Shown here: piece after piece, positions 15,340 to 24,552 of the stretch
Numbering within the stretch: position 1 is the stretch's first letter
Layout: every line of letters starts with the position of its first letter
Assembly: GCF_022900255.1 (NCBI RefSeq)
Contig: NZ_JALIRM010000012.1
Location: 149,831-213,830 of the forward strand
Reading direction: 5' to 3'
DNA from: Lederbergia wuyishanensis
Lineage (GTDB): Bacteria; Bacillota; Bacilli; Bacillales; Bacillaceae_C
DNA length: 64,000 nucleotides
The notes under the pieces: generated by a model
Told to the model about the DNA's origin: nothing
Seen by the model: the letters and a program-made list of their open reading frames with translations, nothing else
The model's database searches: none
Position numbers and translations under genes: made by a program

Positions 15340-15988
15340 AAGAAAACGATCGAAGTCGAATAAAAGGAGAAATCTTATTGCTTTTTCTAGTCCAGATTCA
15401 ATTATTTCCGAACAATATCGTATGATTAGAACCAATATACACTTCCTAATTGGGGATAAGACAAATAATACTCTTCTTATTACTTCTCCAGGTAAAAATG
15501 AAGGTAAATCTACAACAACTGCCAATCTTGCTATATCAATGGCCCAGCAAAAAGAGAAGGTTCTACTAATAGATGGAAACTTTAGGGATCCGAGTATTCA
15601 TAATATTTTTAAAGTACCTAATACATTAGGATTAACAGATATTCTAACGGATAAGGCAACTTTTCAAGAAGCTGTAAATATTTCCGTTATCGATGGATTG
15701 GATGTATTAACAAGCGGGTCAATTCCAACTAATCCTGTTGAATTATTAGCATCTCAAACAATGAAAAGCTTTTTGAAAAATATAAATTCCTTTTATGACT
15801 TTATATTGATAGATTCAACCTCACTATTGGAAGTGACGGATACAAAAATTATAGCAAACATTAGTGATGGAGTCATTCTAGTAGTAAGGCAGGAAAAAAC
15901 CAATATAGAAAGTGCATTTGAGTCAAAAAAAGTTTTGGAATATGCAAAAGCTAAAATAGTTGGTGTAATTTTAAACGAAAAGAGGTAA
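15326..15988 (+). CDS. epsB: EpsB-type capsular tyrosine kinase (BY-kinase)
   Basis: A ~220-residue CpsD/CapB-type kinase with Walker A (SPGKNEGKSTTTANLA), Walker A' (VLLIDGNFRDP) and Walker B (FILIDS). The protein ends ..VGVILNEKR without the usual C-terminal Tyr cluster, so autophosphorylation may use other sites or be weak. It partners the Wzz-like protein just upstream. Starts: GTG 15317 is possible, but TTG 15326 has AGAGGTGAG at better spacing; both overlap the upstream gene. It is followed by a 437-bp gap carrying an EAR-type RNA, exactly as between epsB and epsC of B. subtilis. Confidence 0.88.
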   Translation: MVLNKRKRSKSNKRRNLIAFSSPDSIISEQYRMIRTNIHFLIGDKTNNTLLITSPGKNEGKSTTTANLAISMAQQKEKVLLIDGNFRDPSIHNIFKVPNTLGLTDILTDKATFQEAVNISVIDGLDVLTSGSIPTNPVELLASQTMKSFLKNINSFYDFILIDSTSLLEVTDTKIIANISDGVILVVRQEKTNIESAFESKKVLEYAKAKIVGVILNEKR

Positions 15989-16005
15989 AAAATTTTTGAA
16001 ATTAT

Positions 16006-16021
16006 GTTCGTTATTAAGAAT
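16006..16021 (+). promoter_or_regulatory. Degenerate SinR-like palindrome after epsB
   Basis: GTTCGTTATTAAGAAT resembles the two SinR-type operators with one change in each outer arm. No clear promoter surrounds it, so it could be chance or a relic. Confidence 0.25.
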
Positions 16022-16039
16022 GCTAAATGCGTTTTAAAA

Positions 16040-16260
16040 GAATATCGGTGATGTCTCCTTGCCAATATCAAAGGAGGCACTCGATCATGCTGTGGGTCCG
16101 TGACCTTAGACGCAAGTCGTCAGTAGTATGGTGTGAGGAGGGGTTAGATGCCCCAGTTTTAATTTTGGTAGGAAAATAGCATCTATTTGCGAACTTATCG
16201 TAGACAACCAATCATGCCCTTGAGTTCCTTAGGTCTCCTAAAATAGTACTAAATTACTAT
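16040..16260 (+). ncRNA. EAR element (eps-associated RNA) in the eps leader gap
   Basis: The EAR element is a conserved structured RNA between epsB and epsC in Bacilli that lets RNA polymerase read through terminators in long exopolysaccharide operons. This 437-bp gap lies at the same place. It contains clear paired parts: TGTCTCCTT (16052-16060) with AAGGAGGCA (16071-16079), and AGATGC (16146-16151) with GCATCT (16189-16194). No open frame is credible. The region is more GC-rich than its surroundings, as expected for a structured RNA. The identification rests on position and structure, not on a model search; the ends are approximate. Confidence 0.75.
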
Positions 16261-16328
16261 TTTCTAACCTTAAATCAGTTTTGGTTATAAAAATTTATTA
16301 TTAATAAAGCAGTTTCTTTAAAAATGAT

Positions 16329-16390
16329 TTAAAGATTTTAATGATAAGGTTTTGCACTAAAGACCTTATCATTAAAATCTTTAATATTTT
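16329..16390 (+). terminator. 22-bp perfect hairpin between EAR and epsC
   Basis: Arms 16329-16350 and 16363-16384 pair perfectly, with up to three more pairs inside the 12-nt loop; ATATTTT follows. It stands 42 bp before epsC in the same operon, so without antitermination it should stop transcription. Confidence 0.8.
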
Positions 16391-16425
16391 GAGGTAGTTA
16401 AAATTTTATTAAAGGCGGGTTTATA

Positions 16426-18258
16426 ATGACATATCGACAAAGACTTTCTTTATTTATTGTTGTTGATTCATTTATTGTTTTGACTGCAATATTTTTTGGA
16501 CGTTTTTTAGTTAATGCGAGTCTTGATGTAATTCAATTACCAGTTATTATCATTTGTTTCGCGATCATCCTAAGTCATCATATTTTTTCACTTATTTTTA
16601 AAGTGTATAAAAAAGCATGGGAATATGCGAGTATAGGAGAGTTAATCATTATTTTTAAAGTCGTCACCTTGACGATATTCGTTGCTGCAGTTGTGCAGAA
16701 GACCATGATGAATGAAATTTATTTTAGATTATTGTTTGTTACTTGGCTGCTTCACATGCTTTTTATTGGAGGATCAAGATTTTGTTGGAGAATTTACCTA
16801 GATAACTATGTAAATAGGAAAGGTTACAAAAAACGGACTTTAATAATTGGAGCTGGGTCCGCGGGAACAATGGTAGCAAGACAATTATTAAAAAGTAATG
16901 ACACTGACCTTTTACCCGTTGCCTTTATCGATGATGATAACAAAAAACATAGTTTAGACATTCTTGGTATTCCGGTATTTGGTGGAATAAATAGAATTGC
17001 TAATGCTGTAAGTGAGTTAAATATAGATCATATCGTTATTGCAATACCCTCTTTATCAAAGAGAAAATTAAATGCAATTTTTTTGGAGTGTGCAAAAACG
17101 AAAGCTAAAACGCAAATCCTTCCACTATTGGAGGATTTAGTTACGGGAAAAATAGCTGTAAATGAGTTTCGTGATGTTCGAGTTGAGGATCTTCTTGGAA
17201 GGGAACCAATTGAATTAGATATTGAAATTATTTCAGAATACATAACTAACAAAGTTGTGATGGTTACAGGAGCAGGAGGTTCAATAGGTTCAGAAATTTG
17301 TAGGCAAATATCACAATTTAATCCACAAAAATTAATCCTATTAGGTCATGGAGAAAATAGTATTTATTCCATCCAATTGGAATTAAATGAAAACTTTGGT
17401 CATTTACCGATTGAAATAATTACTGAAATTGCAGATACACAGGATGCTAATAAAATGATGTTTGTCATGAATAAGTATAAGCCCGATGTAGTATATCATG
17501 CTGCTGCACACAAACATGTTCCCTTAATGGAACGGAATCCCGATGAAGCGGTTAAAAACAATATTATTGGTACGAGAAATGTGGCTGAGGCTGCTAGTTG
17601 GCATGGAGTAAAGACGTTTGTCATGATTTCAACGGACAAAGCAGTCAATCCAACAAGTGTTATGGGAGCTTCAAAACGATTAGCGGAAATGATTATTCAA
17701 AATATGAATGGAAAAAGTCAAACAAAATTTGTTGCTGTTAGGTTTGGCAATGTGTTGGGAAGTCGAGGGAGTGTTATTCCTTTATTTAAAAAACAAATTG
17801 AAAAAGGTGGGCCAGTTACTGTAACTCATAAAGATATGGTTCGTTATTTTATGACGATTCCAGAAGCTTCTAGATTAGTGATTCAGGCTGGGGCGTTGGC
17901 TGAAGGTGGAGAGATATTTGTTTTAGATATGGGAGAGCCTGTAAAAATCATAGACTTGGCAACGAACTTAATAAAATTATCGGGACACTCGGTGGATGAT
18001 ATTGGAATTGAATTCACAGGAATTAGACCTGGCGAAAAACTTTACGAAGAATTATTAAAAGATGAAGAAGTAATAGAAAAACAAGTTTATCCTAATATTT
18101 ATATCGGGAGGGTCGGAAGGCTATATCCGGAAGAAATTGAAGATATTATTGAAACATATCAAATACTAGATAATGAAATGCTAAGAGAAACATTAATAAG
18201 CCTTGCAAACGGAAAAGTCAGAGTACTAACAAAACCAATTATGCAGGCTTCAGGATAA
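16426..18258 (+). CDS. epsC: EpsC/PglF-type NDP-sugar 4,6-dehydratase, membrane-anchored
   Basis: A 610-residue protein. Its first ~120 residues form four membrane helices, followed by a CoA-binding-like NAD-fold (IIGAGSAGTMVARQLL) and then the extended SDR domain with TGAGGSIGSEICRQI near residue 280. The catalytic region reads STDKAVNPTSVMGASKRLAE with Met in place of the usual Tyr, as in FlaA1/PglF dehydratases. These convert UDP-GlcNAc to a 4-keto-6-deoxy sugar, the first step to bacillosamine-type residues. The EpsN aminotransferase (27751) and EpsL transferase (27018) in the same operon supply later steps. RBS AAAGGCGGG precedes ATG 16426. Confidence 0.92.
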   Translation: MTYRQRLSLFIVVDSFIVLTAIFFGRFLVNASLDVIQLPVIIICFAIILSHHIFSLIFKVYKKAWEYASIGELIIIFKVVTLTIFVAAVVQKTMMNEIYFRLLFVTWLLHMLFIGGSRFCWRIYLDNYVNRKGYKKRTLIIGAGSAGTMVARQLLKSNDTDLLPVAFIDDDNKKHSLDILGIPVFGGINRIANAVSELNIDHIVIAIPSLSKRKLNAIFLECAKTKAKTQILPLLEDLVTGKIAVNEFRDVRVEDLLGREPIELDIEIISEYITNKVVMVTGAGGSIGSEICRQISQFNPQKLILLGHGENSIYSIQLELNENFGHLPIEIITEIADTQDANKMMFVMNKYKPDVVYHAAAHKHVPLMERNPDEAVKNNIIGTRNVAEAASWHGVKTFVMISTDKAVNPTSVMGASKRLAEMIIQNMNGKSQTKFVAVRFGNVLGSRGSVIPLFKKQIEKGGPVTVTHKDMVRYFMTIPEASRLVIQAGALAEGGEIFVLDMGEPVKIIDLATNLIKLSGHSVDDIGIEFTGIRPGEKLYEELLKDEEVIEKQVYPNIYIGRVGRLYPEEIEDIIETYQILDNEMLRETLISLANGKVRVLTKPIMQASG

Positions 18259-18272
18259 GGGGGAAAATATAG

Positions 18273-19151
18273 ATGAAGGTAAGGAAAGCGATTATTCCTG
18301 CAGCTGGTCTAGGTACTAGGTTTCTTCCTGCAACAAAGGCAATGCCGAAAGAAATGTTGCCAATTGTAGATAAACCTACAATTCAATATATAGTGGAAGA
18401 AGCAATCGAATCGGGAATAGAGGATATTATAATTGTTACGGGAAAAGGAAAGAGAGCCATTGAAGACCACTTCGATCATTCTTTTGAGCTGGAACAAAAT
18501 TTATTTGAAAAAGGGAAATTTGATCTGTTAAATGAGGTGCAAAGGTCTTCGCAATTAGTCGATATCCATTATATTCGTCAAAAGGAACCAAAGGGCTTAG
18601 GTCACGCTATCTGGTGTGCACGGAAGTTTGTAGGAAATGAACCATTTGCCGTATTACTTGGGGATGATATTGTTCAAGCAGAAAAGCCTTGTTTAAAGCA
18701 AATGATTGAACAATATGAAAGATATAACGCCTCTATACTTGGAGTCCAAACCGTTCCAAAAAATGAGGTTTCGAGATACGGTATTGTGAATGGAAAAATG
18801 ATAGGTGAGCGTTTTTACAATGTTAATAACTTAATTGAAAAACCAAGTAGAGAGGAAGCTCCTTCTAATCTTGCTATTATGGGTAGGTATATTTTAAATC
18901 CAAGAATTTTTGAAGTATTGGCAACTCAAAAGCCGGGTGCTGGTGGAGAAATCCAATTAACAGATGCCATTGCAGAACTTAATCATTATGAAGCAGTCTA
19001 TGCCTATGATTTTAAAGGGACTAGGTATGATGTCGGAGATAAAATGGGTTTTATTAAAACGACTATTGAATTTGCTTTACAAAGAGAAGATTTAAGAAAA
19101 GATGTTTTGGAATACTTAACAACTAGGCTCGATGGTCAATTAATTGGGTGA
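18273..19151 (+). CDS. galU: UTP-glucose-1-phosphate uridylyltransferase
   Basis: A 292-residue GalU/GtaB family protein. The N-terminus carries [20 protein letters not shown], the nucleotide-binding signature, followed by GLGHAIWCA and a LGDD metal-binding stretch. It makes UDP-glucose from UTP and glucose-1-phosphate. Together with galE in the same operon this gives the locus its own UDP-glucose and UDP-galactose supply. The B. subtilis eps operon has no galU, so this is an addition. Its stop overlaps the Shine-Dalgarno zone of epsD. Confidence 0.93.
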   Translation: MKVRKAIIPAAGLGTRFLPATKAMPKEMLPIVDKPTIQYIVEEAIESGIEDIIIVTGKGKRAIEDHFDHSFELEQNLFEKGKFDLLNEVQRSSQLVDIHYIRQKEPKGLGHAIWCARKFVGNEPFAVLLGDDIVQAEKPCLKQMIEQYERYNASILGVQTVPKNEVSRYGIVNGKMIGERFYNVNNLIEKPSREEAPSNLAIMGRYILNPRIFEVLATQKPGAGGEIQLTDAIAELNHYEAVYAYDFKGTRYDVGDKMGFIKTTIEFALQREDLRKDVLEYLTTRLDGQLIG

Positions 19152-19156
19152 AAATA

Positions 19157-20305
19157 ATGAATAAAAAGGTGTTATTTTGCGCTACAATTGATGGACATTT
19201 TACCTCCTTCCATATTCCTTACTTAAAGTGGTTTAAGGAACAAGGGTGGGAAGTACATGTTGCCGCGGCGGGATATACTAACATCCCTTATGTAGATAAG
19301 AAATACAATATATCTATACAAAGATCACCAATGAAATATCAGAACATTAAAGCATATAAGGAATTAAAAAATATCATTAATCAAAATCATTATGATATCA
19401 TACATTGTCATACACCAATGGGTGGAGTATTAACTAGGTTAGCTGCAATAAAGGCAAGAAGGCAAGGAACAAAAGTTATTTATACTGCACATGGGTTTCA
19501 CTTTTGCAAAGGTGCTCCACTGATTAATTGGTTTCTTTATTATCCAATAGAAAAAACACTTGCGTATTTTACGGATTGCTTATTGACTATAAACGAAGAG
19601 GATTTCGACTTAGCAAAAAAACATATAAAAGCTAAAAGAATTGAACATATTCACGGGGTTGGAGTGAATACAGAACGATTCGCCCCGGTATTGGAATTTC
19701 ATAAATCAGTATTAAGAGCACAGTATCATTATCAAAATGATGCTTTTTTATTGTTTTACGCAGCTGAATTTAATAAAAATAAAAACCAACAATTGTTAAT
19801 TGAATCGCTGCCCTTAATAAAAAATCATGTTCCTAAAATAAAGTTATTATTTGCAGGTGATGGACCGCTGCTTGAGCATTGTAAACAGCTTACCAAACAA
19901 CTTGAAGTTGAGGCATTAGTCGACTTCTTAGGAAAGCGCGACGACATCGATTTCCTGTTGAAAATGAGTGATATTACAGCTGCTTCTAGCATCAGAGAGG
20001 GATTGCCAGTCAATGTTATGGAAGCAATGGCTTGTGGACTTCCTATTGTAGCGGTTGATAATCGGGGACATCGGGAGCTCATTTCCCATAATATAAACGG
20101 CTGGCTAGTTGGAAAAAATAAAGTAGAAATGGCTAATAGAATTATTCAGCTTGCAAGTAATAAAGAGATTCGAAAACGCTTTGGAGCGCAAAGTAGAAAA
20201 ATAATTGTTTCAAAATATAGCTTGAATAATGTATTGGAAGAAAAAAGAGTCATTTATAAAAATGTAATGAATGAGGTGGAGGAAGTTCAGTGGGCGGTCC
20301 ATTAA
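19157..20305 (+). CDS. epsD: EpsD-type glycosyltransferase (GT4)
   Basis: A 382-residue GT-B fold transferase that resembles B. subtilis EpsD at the N-terminus: KKVLFCAT.D.HF, HIPYLKWFKEQGWEVHVAA and YTAHGFHFCKGAP are shared blocks. The C-terminal half has the GT4 donor motif EGLPVNVMEAMACGLP (E-x7-E). It should add one sugar to the lipid-linked repeat unit on the cytoplasmic face of the membrane. ATG 19157 is preferred; GTG 19148 would overlap galU. Its 3' end overlaps the next transferase gene by 16 nt. Confidence 0.9.
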   Translation: MNKKVLFCATIDGHFTSFHIPYLKWFKEQGWEVHVAAAGYTNIPYVDKKYNISIQRSPMKYQNIKAYKELKNIINQNHYDIIHCHTPMGGVLTRLAAIKARRQGTKVIYTAHGFHFCKGAPLINWFLYYPIEKTLAYFTDCLLTINEEDFDLAKKHIKAKRIEHIHGVGVNTERFAPVLEFHKSVLRAQYHYQNDAFLLFYAAEFNKNKNQQLLIESLPLIKNHVPKIKLLFAGDGPLLEHCKQLTKQLEVEALVDFLGKRDDIDFLLKMSDITAASSIREGLPVNVMEAMACGLPIVAVDNRGHRELISHNINGWLVGKNKVEMANRIIQLASNKEIRKRFGAQSRKIIVSKYSLNNVLEEKRVIYKNVMNEVEEVQWAVH

Positions 20306-21441
20306 GGGTATTACATGTAGCGGTCAATATGAATCGAGGTGGAGCTGAAACTTTAATCATGAATTTATACCGAAATATAGATAGATCCAAGATTCAATTT
20401 GATTTTTTGACATGTAAGCAAGGTGACTATGATAAGGAAATAATAAGCTTGGGAGGCAGAATTCATCGTATTCCATACATTTCCGAGGTTGGCCACTTTA
20501 AATACAAAAAGGAGTTAAATCATTTTTTCTTAAAAAATAGTCAATATACAATTGTTCATTCCCATCTAGATAAGATGAGTGGTTTTGTTTTAAATGCAGC
20601 CAAAAAGGCATGTATTCCAGTTAGAATATCTCATAGTCATAGTACAAGAAGTGAAGGAGGATATATCGCACGATTATATAAATGGTTTTCAGGGAAGTTA
20701 TTACAGAAAAGTGCTACTCATTTAATAGCATGTTCCGAGCATGCTGCTAAATGGTTATTCCCAAGAGATTATAAAAATGCCAAGGTTTTAAAAAATGGCA
20801 TTGATACTAGTAAGTTTGCTTTTTCAAAAGAGATGAGAAAGATAGTTAGAAAAGAATTAGAGATAGAAGATAATTTCTTCGTAATTGGCCATGTCGGAAG
20901 ATTTTCACATGTAAAAAATCATCGTTTATTAATTGAGGTATTTGCAAAACTTCATAAAAACAACCAAAATTCTATTTTAATACTTGCTGGAGACGGACCA
21001 TTAAAATCCTCTATTCAAAAAAGGGTTAAAGAATTGAATTTACATAAAAATGTTAAATTTATCGGAATCCGTAACGATATCGAAAGAATTCTTCAAGCCC
21101 TTGATGTATTTGTTTTTCCATCTTTTTATGAAGGTGTTCCTGTTTCATTAATTGAAGCTCAAGCTGCTGGATTACCTTGTATTATCTCAGATCAAATTAC
21201 TCGAGATATCGATTTAGACTTAAATTTAATAAATTTTGTCCCCTTAAATGATCCTATCATATGGGTTGATAGGATAATGGAGAAGGTTTCAGTTATACAA
21301 AGAGCATCGTTTGACTCAAATGTTTTTTTGAATAAAGGATTTGATATTAAAAGTACAGCGAAACATATGACAGACTACTATTTTAAATGTAATGAGGTGA
21401 GTACACTTGAAAATACTAACTATATTTACGCCGACATATAA
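20290..21441 (+). CDS. EpsF-like glycosyltransferase (GT4), copy 1
   Basis: A 383-residue GT4 transferase with the EpsF-type N-terminus (RVLHVAVNMNRGGAETLIMN) and the donor motif EGVPVSLIEAQAAGLPC. It is clearly related to the product of 23412-24536; the two probably arose by duplication and add different residues. GTG 20290 lies inside the end of epsD, with GAGGAAG upstream, so translation is coupled. The last 35 nt overlap the following GT2 gene. Confidence 0.85.
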   Translation: MGGPLRVLHVAVNMNRGGAETLIMNLYRNIDRSKIQFDFLTCKQGDYDKEIISLGGRIHRIPYISEVGHFKYKKELNHFFLKNSQYTIVHSHLDKMSGFVLNAAKKACIPVRISHSHSTRSEGGYIARLYKWFSGKLLQKSATHLIACSEHAAKWLFPRDYKNAKVLKNGIDTSKFAFSKEMRKIVRKELEIEDNFFVIGHVGRFSHVKNHRLLIEVFAKLHKNNQNSILILAGDGPLKSSIQKRVKELNLHKNVKFIGIRNDIERILQALDVFVFPSFYEGVPVSLIEAQAAGLPCIISDQITRDIDLDLNLINFVPLNDPIIWVDRIMEKVSVIQRASFDSNVFLNKGFDIKSTAKHMTDYYFKCNEVSTLENTNYIYADI

Positions 21442-22300
21442 TCGAGCATATTGCTTAGAAGTCTGTTATAAAAGTCTAGTCAACCAAACTTGCAAGGATT
21501 TTAGCTGGTTAATCATTGATGATGGATCAACGGATAAGACTAAAGAATTAGTAGAATCATGGCAATACGAGGACCTCATTGAAATAGTTTACCATTGGCA
21601 GGAAAATAAAGGAATGCACGGGGCGCATAATACGGCTTATGAGATGATTCAAACAGAACTGAATGTTTGTATAGATTCTGATGACTACATGCCGGAAAAA
21701 GCTGTTGAAAATATTGTTAATTTTTGGAGACTAAATGGTAACAAAAATGTGAGTGGGATAATTGGTCTCGATTCATATTCTAATGGAAAAGTTATTGGAA
21801 CCAAATTACCAACAAATATTAAAAGCTCCACATTGTTCGACCTTTACAATAAATATAGAGTAACTGGAGATAAAAAACTTGTATATCGTACAGAATTGAC
21901 AAAGATGTATCAGTACCCAGTATTTATAAATGAAAAATATGTAGGTCTCAATTACAAATATTATATGCTTGATAAGAATTTTGAATTACTCTTGATGAAT
22001 GAAGTTCTATGTTGTGTAGAGTATCTTCCAGATGGTTCATCCCTAAATATGCTCCAGCAATATCGAAGAAATCCCAAAGGATTCGCATTTTATCGAAAGG
22101 AATTAATGAATTTACCTTTTGCAACTACTTCATTTAAATTTAGGCAAGCCATCCATTTTGTATCTAGCAATATGTTAATGAAAAATAATTTTTTAAAAGA
22201 TTCCCCAAATAAGTGGATTACTATTTTGGCAAGTCCATTAGGGGTACTATTGTATTGTTTCATTTTACTTAAAACAAGAGGGAAAATTATGTTTAACTAA
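21407..22300 (+). CDS. Glycosyltransferase family 2 protein (EpsE-position)
   Basis: A 297-residue GT2 enzyme. The N-terminal GT-A domain has FTPTYNRAYCLEVCYKSL, DDGSTD and the DxD-type IDSDDYM; a hydrophobic stretch near the C-terminus may anchor it to the membrane. It starts at TTG 21407 after GAGGTGAG and overlaps the upstream gene by 35 nt. In B. subtilis a GT2 protein in this part of the operon (EpsE) also acts as a flagellar clutch; nothing here shows whether this protein does so. The sugar donor is unknown. Confidence 0.82.
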   Translation: MKILTIFTPTYNRAYCLEVCYKSLVNQTCKDFSWLIIDDGSTDKTKELVESWQYEDLIEIVYHWQENKGMHGAHNTAYEMIQTELNVCIDSDDYMPEKAVENIVNFWRLNGNKNVSGIIGLDSYSNGKVIGTKLPTNIKSSTLFDLYNKYRVTGDKKLVYRTELTKMYQYPVFINEKYVGLNYKYYMLDKNFELLLMNEVLCCVEYLPDGSSLNMLQQYRRNPKGFAFYRKELMNLPFATTSFKFRQAIHFVSSNMLMKNNFLKDSPNKWITILASPLGVLLYCFILLKTRGKIMFN

Positions 22301-22327
22301 TTTAGTTTTATTAGGATGGTATAGCAA

Positions 22328-23401
22328 ATGACTATTTTATGGTTTAATCTTGCTATTGTATATATATGTGCTTTTTTTGCAAGATACTCATCTACTCCTT
22401 CATTATCTACTGGGGCAATAGTTCAATCAAAGCCTAATAAAATATTAGTGTTTTGCACAATGATAGTATTAGTTTTGGTTTCAGGTCTGAGATCAAATAT
22501 TGGAGATACTTATTTTTATAAGCATGCATTTAAAATTAATGATTTCAGTTGGAGTGATTGGAAAAACCAAGAAAATATTGGCTTTTGGTTATTTCAAAAA
22601 TTCTTGAAAAACTTTTCTGATGATCCGCAAATACTAATTTTTACAGCTGCTTTAATTACAAATATCTTAATAATTCTTGTTTTATATAAATATTCAAAAA
22701 TGATTGAATTAAGCATTTATGTTTATATTTGTGGAGGTTTATATTTAGTCTCAATGAATGGTATAAGGCAGGTAATGACTGCTACCATACTGTTCACGGC
22801 AACAAAATTTCTAATTGAAGGCAACTGGATTAAATATATTTTAATTGTTCTATTTGCATCATTGTTTCATGAAAGCGCACTAATATTAATACCTATTTAC
22901 TTTATAGTTAGATATAGAGCTTGGTCGAAAACTACCATGATTCTATTAAGTAGTTCCATTATCATTGTTATAGGATATGAGTATTTTTCTTCATTTTTAT
23001 TTGCGGCAATTGAGAAAACTCAATATGGCCATTATTCAGATTTCGATGAGGGAGGGGCAAATATAGTCAGAGTTGCCGTTCATGGAGTGCCTTTATTCAT
23101 TGCATATCTTGGAAGGGAAAAACTAAGAACAATTTTTCCGAGCAGTGATTATATCGTTAATATGGCTCTAATCGGTTTTATGTTTATGATTATCTCAACC
23201 CAAAATTGGATATTTGCCAGGTTTAGCATTTACTTTACTTTATATCAGTTAATTTTAATTTCTTGGATAGTATTACTATTTCGTAAACAGGATCAAAGGC
23301 TAATCTACTTTGCATTAGTGATTTGTTATTTACTTTATTTTTTTTATGAGAATGTCATGACGCTTAATATAGTGTATAGAAGTAATTACTTCGGCAGTTA
23401 G
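22328..23401 (+). CDS. EpsG-like polysaccharide polymerase (Wzy-type), polytopic
   Basis: A 357-residue membrane protein with roughly ten hydrophobic segments and the EpsG-family features: an N-terminal helix, VSGLRSNIGDTYFYKHAF, a central GGLYLVSMNGIRQVMTA stretch and SLFHESALILIPIYF. EpsG proteins join lipid-linked repeat units into the polymer on the outer face of the membrane. It is the only polymerase candidate in the locus. No Wzx-type flippase lies next to it, unlike many such clusters. ATG 22328 has AGGATGG upstream. Confidence 0.85.
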   Translation: MTILWFNLAIVYICAFFARYSSTPSLSTGAIVQSKPNKILVFCTMIVLVLVSGLRSNIGDTYFYKHAFKINDFSWSDWKNQENIGFWLFQKFLKNFSDDPQILIFTAALITNILIILVLYKYSKMIELSIYVYICGGLYLVSMNGIRQVMTATILFTATKFLIEGNWIKYILIVLFASLFHESALILIPIYFIVRYRAWSKTTMILLSSSIIIVIGYEYFSSFLFAAIEKTQYGHYSDFDEGGANIVRVAVHGVPLFIAYLGREKLRTIFPSSDYIVNMALIGFMFMIISTQNWIFARFSIYFTLYQLILISWIVLLFRKQDQRLIYFALVICYLLYFFYENVMTLNIVYRSNYFGS

Positions 23402-23411
23402 GAGAATATAA

Positions 23412-24536
23412 ATGGATGTACCAAAGAGGGTGTTGCATGTTGTCAGTTCGATGGATCGTGGCGGTGCAGAAACACTTATTATGAATGTTTATAGACATTT
23501 AGATCGTCAAAAAGTCCAATTTGATTTCATTACTCACAGTGATAAAACGGATGATTTTGATCAAGAAATTATCGAATTAGGTGGAAATGTTTATAAGATT
23601 CCTAGTCTTGGAACATCGGGACCAATTCGCTATTTAAGAGATTTAATAAAAGTTATGTCTTTAAATAAATATGTTGCGGTACATGCACATACTGATTTTC
23701 AAAGCGGTTTTCCAGCTCTGGCGGCGAAAATATGCAAAATCAATCATAGAATCTGTCACTCACACAGTAATAATTGGATGAAAAAAGGGTTTAAAGGATA
23801 TGTAATATTAAAAGCACTTCAATTATTAATAAAAATTTCTGCAACAAAATTGTGTAGCTGTAGTGAAGAAGCAGCAACTTTTTTGTTCGGCAAACATTTT
23901 AATAAAGTAGAAATTCTAAAAAATGGAGTTAATATTAATGAATTTTTACAAGCTGAGACGGACAGCAGGGAGAGAGTTCTAGAAGAATTATCTATACCGT
24001 CTAGTTCTAAGATCATCGGTCATATTGGACGCTTTTCTGAATCAAAGAATCATCTATTCCTGTTAAAAGTGCTAAAAAAGATGATTAAGAGAGATCCTAA
24101 TTTTATTGTACTCTTAGTTGGTGAAGGGCCTTTAAGACATACAATTGAATTGGAAGCGGAACGATTAAACTTACAAAAGCATGTGAAATTTTTAGGAGTT
24201 AGATCTGATATCCCCAAATTAATGAAAACCTTCGATATCTTTCTATTTCCATCTAAATTTGAAGGATTCGGCATTGTTCTTTTGGAGGCTCAATGTGCTG
24301 GAACACCTTGCCTAGTAGCAAATAATGTTCCTAAAGCTACAGATATGGGACTAGGGCTCGTAACCTATTTACCAATCGAGGATAGTGAAGATAAATGGTG
24401 TGATAGCTTGCTGCATTCTTTAAGCATTAAAAAGCCAAATAGAAACATCATTTTTAAAAATGTTTCAAATCTCGGATTTGATATTAAAGACAATGTGAAT
24501 GAATGGATAAAATTATACGGATTAGGTAGTACATGA
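23412..24536 (+). CDS. epsF: EpsF-like glycosyltransferase (GT4), copy 2
   Basis: A 374-residue GT4 enzyme. The N-terminus KRVLHVVSSMDRGGAETLIMN and the VHAHTDFQSGFPALAAKI and HSHSNNW blocks resemble B. subtilis EpsF more closely than the copy at 20290. The donor-binding motif reads EGFGIVLLEAQCAGTPC. It follows the EpsG-like gene, matching the eps neighbourhood. It should transfer a sugar to the growing lipid-linked unit; donor and linkage are not predictable from sequence. Confidence 0.87.
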   Translation: MDVPKRVLHVVSSMDRGGAETLIMNVYRHLDRQKVQFDFITHSDKTDDFDQEIIELGGNVYKIPSLGTSGPIRYLRDLIKVMSLNKYVAVHAHTDFQSGFPALAAKICKINHRICHSHSNNWMKKGFKGYVILKALQLLIKISATKLCSCSEEAATFLFGKHFNKVEILKNGVNINEFLQAETDSRERVLEELSIPSSSKIIGHIGRFSESKNHLFLLKVLKKMIKRDPNFIVLLVGEGPLRHTIELEAERLNLQKHVKFLGVRSDIPKLMKTFDIFLFPSKFEGFGIVLLEAQCAGTPCLVANNVPKATDMGLGLVTYLPIEDSEDKWCDSLLHSLSIKKPNRNIIFKNVSNLGFDIKDNVNEWIKLYGLGST

Positions 24537-24552
24537 CGAGAGGTTAATAACA

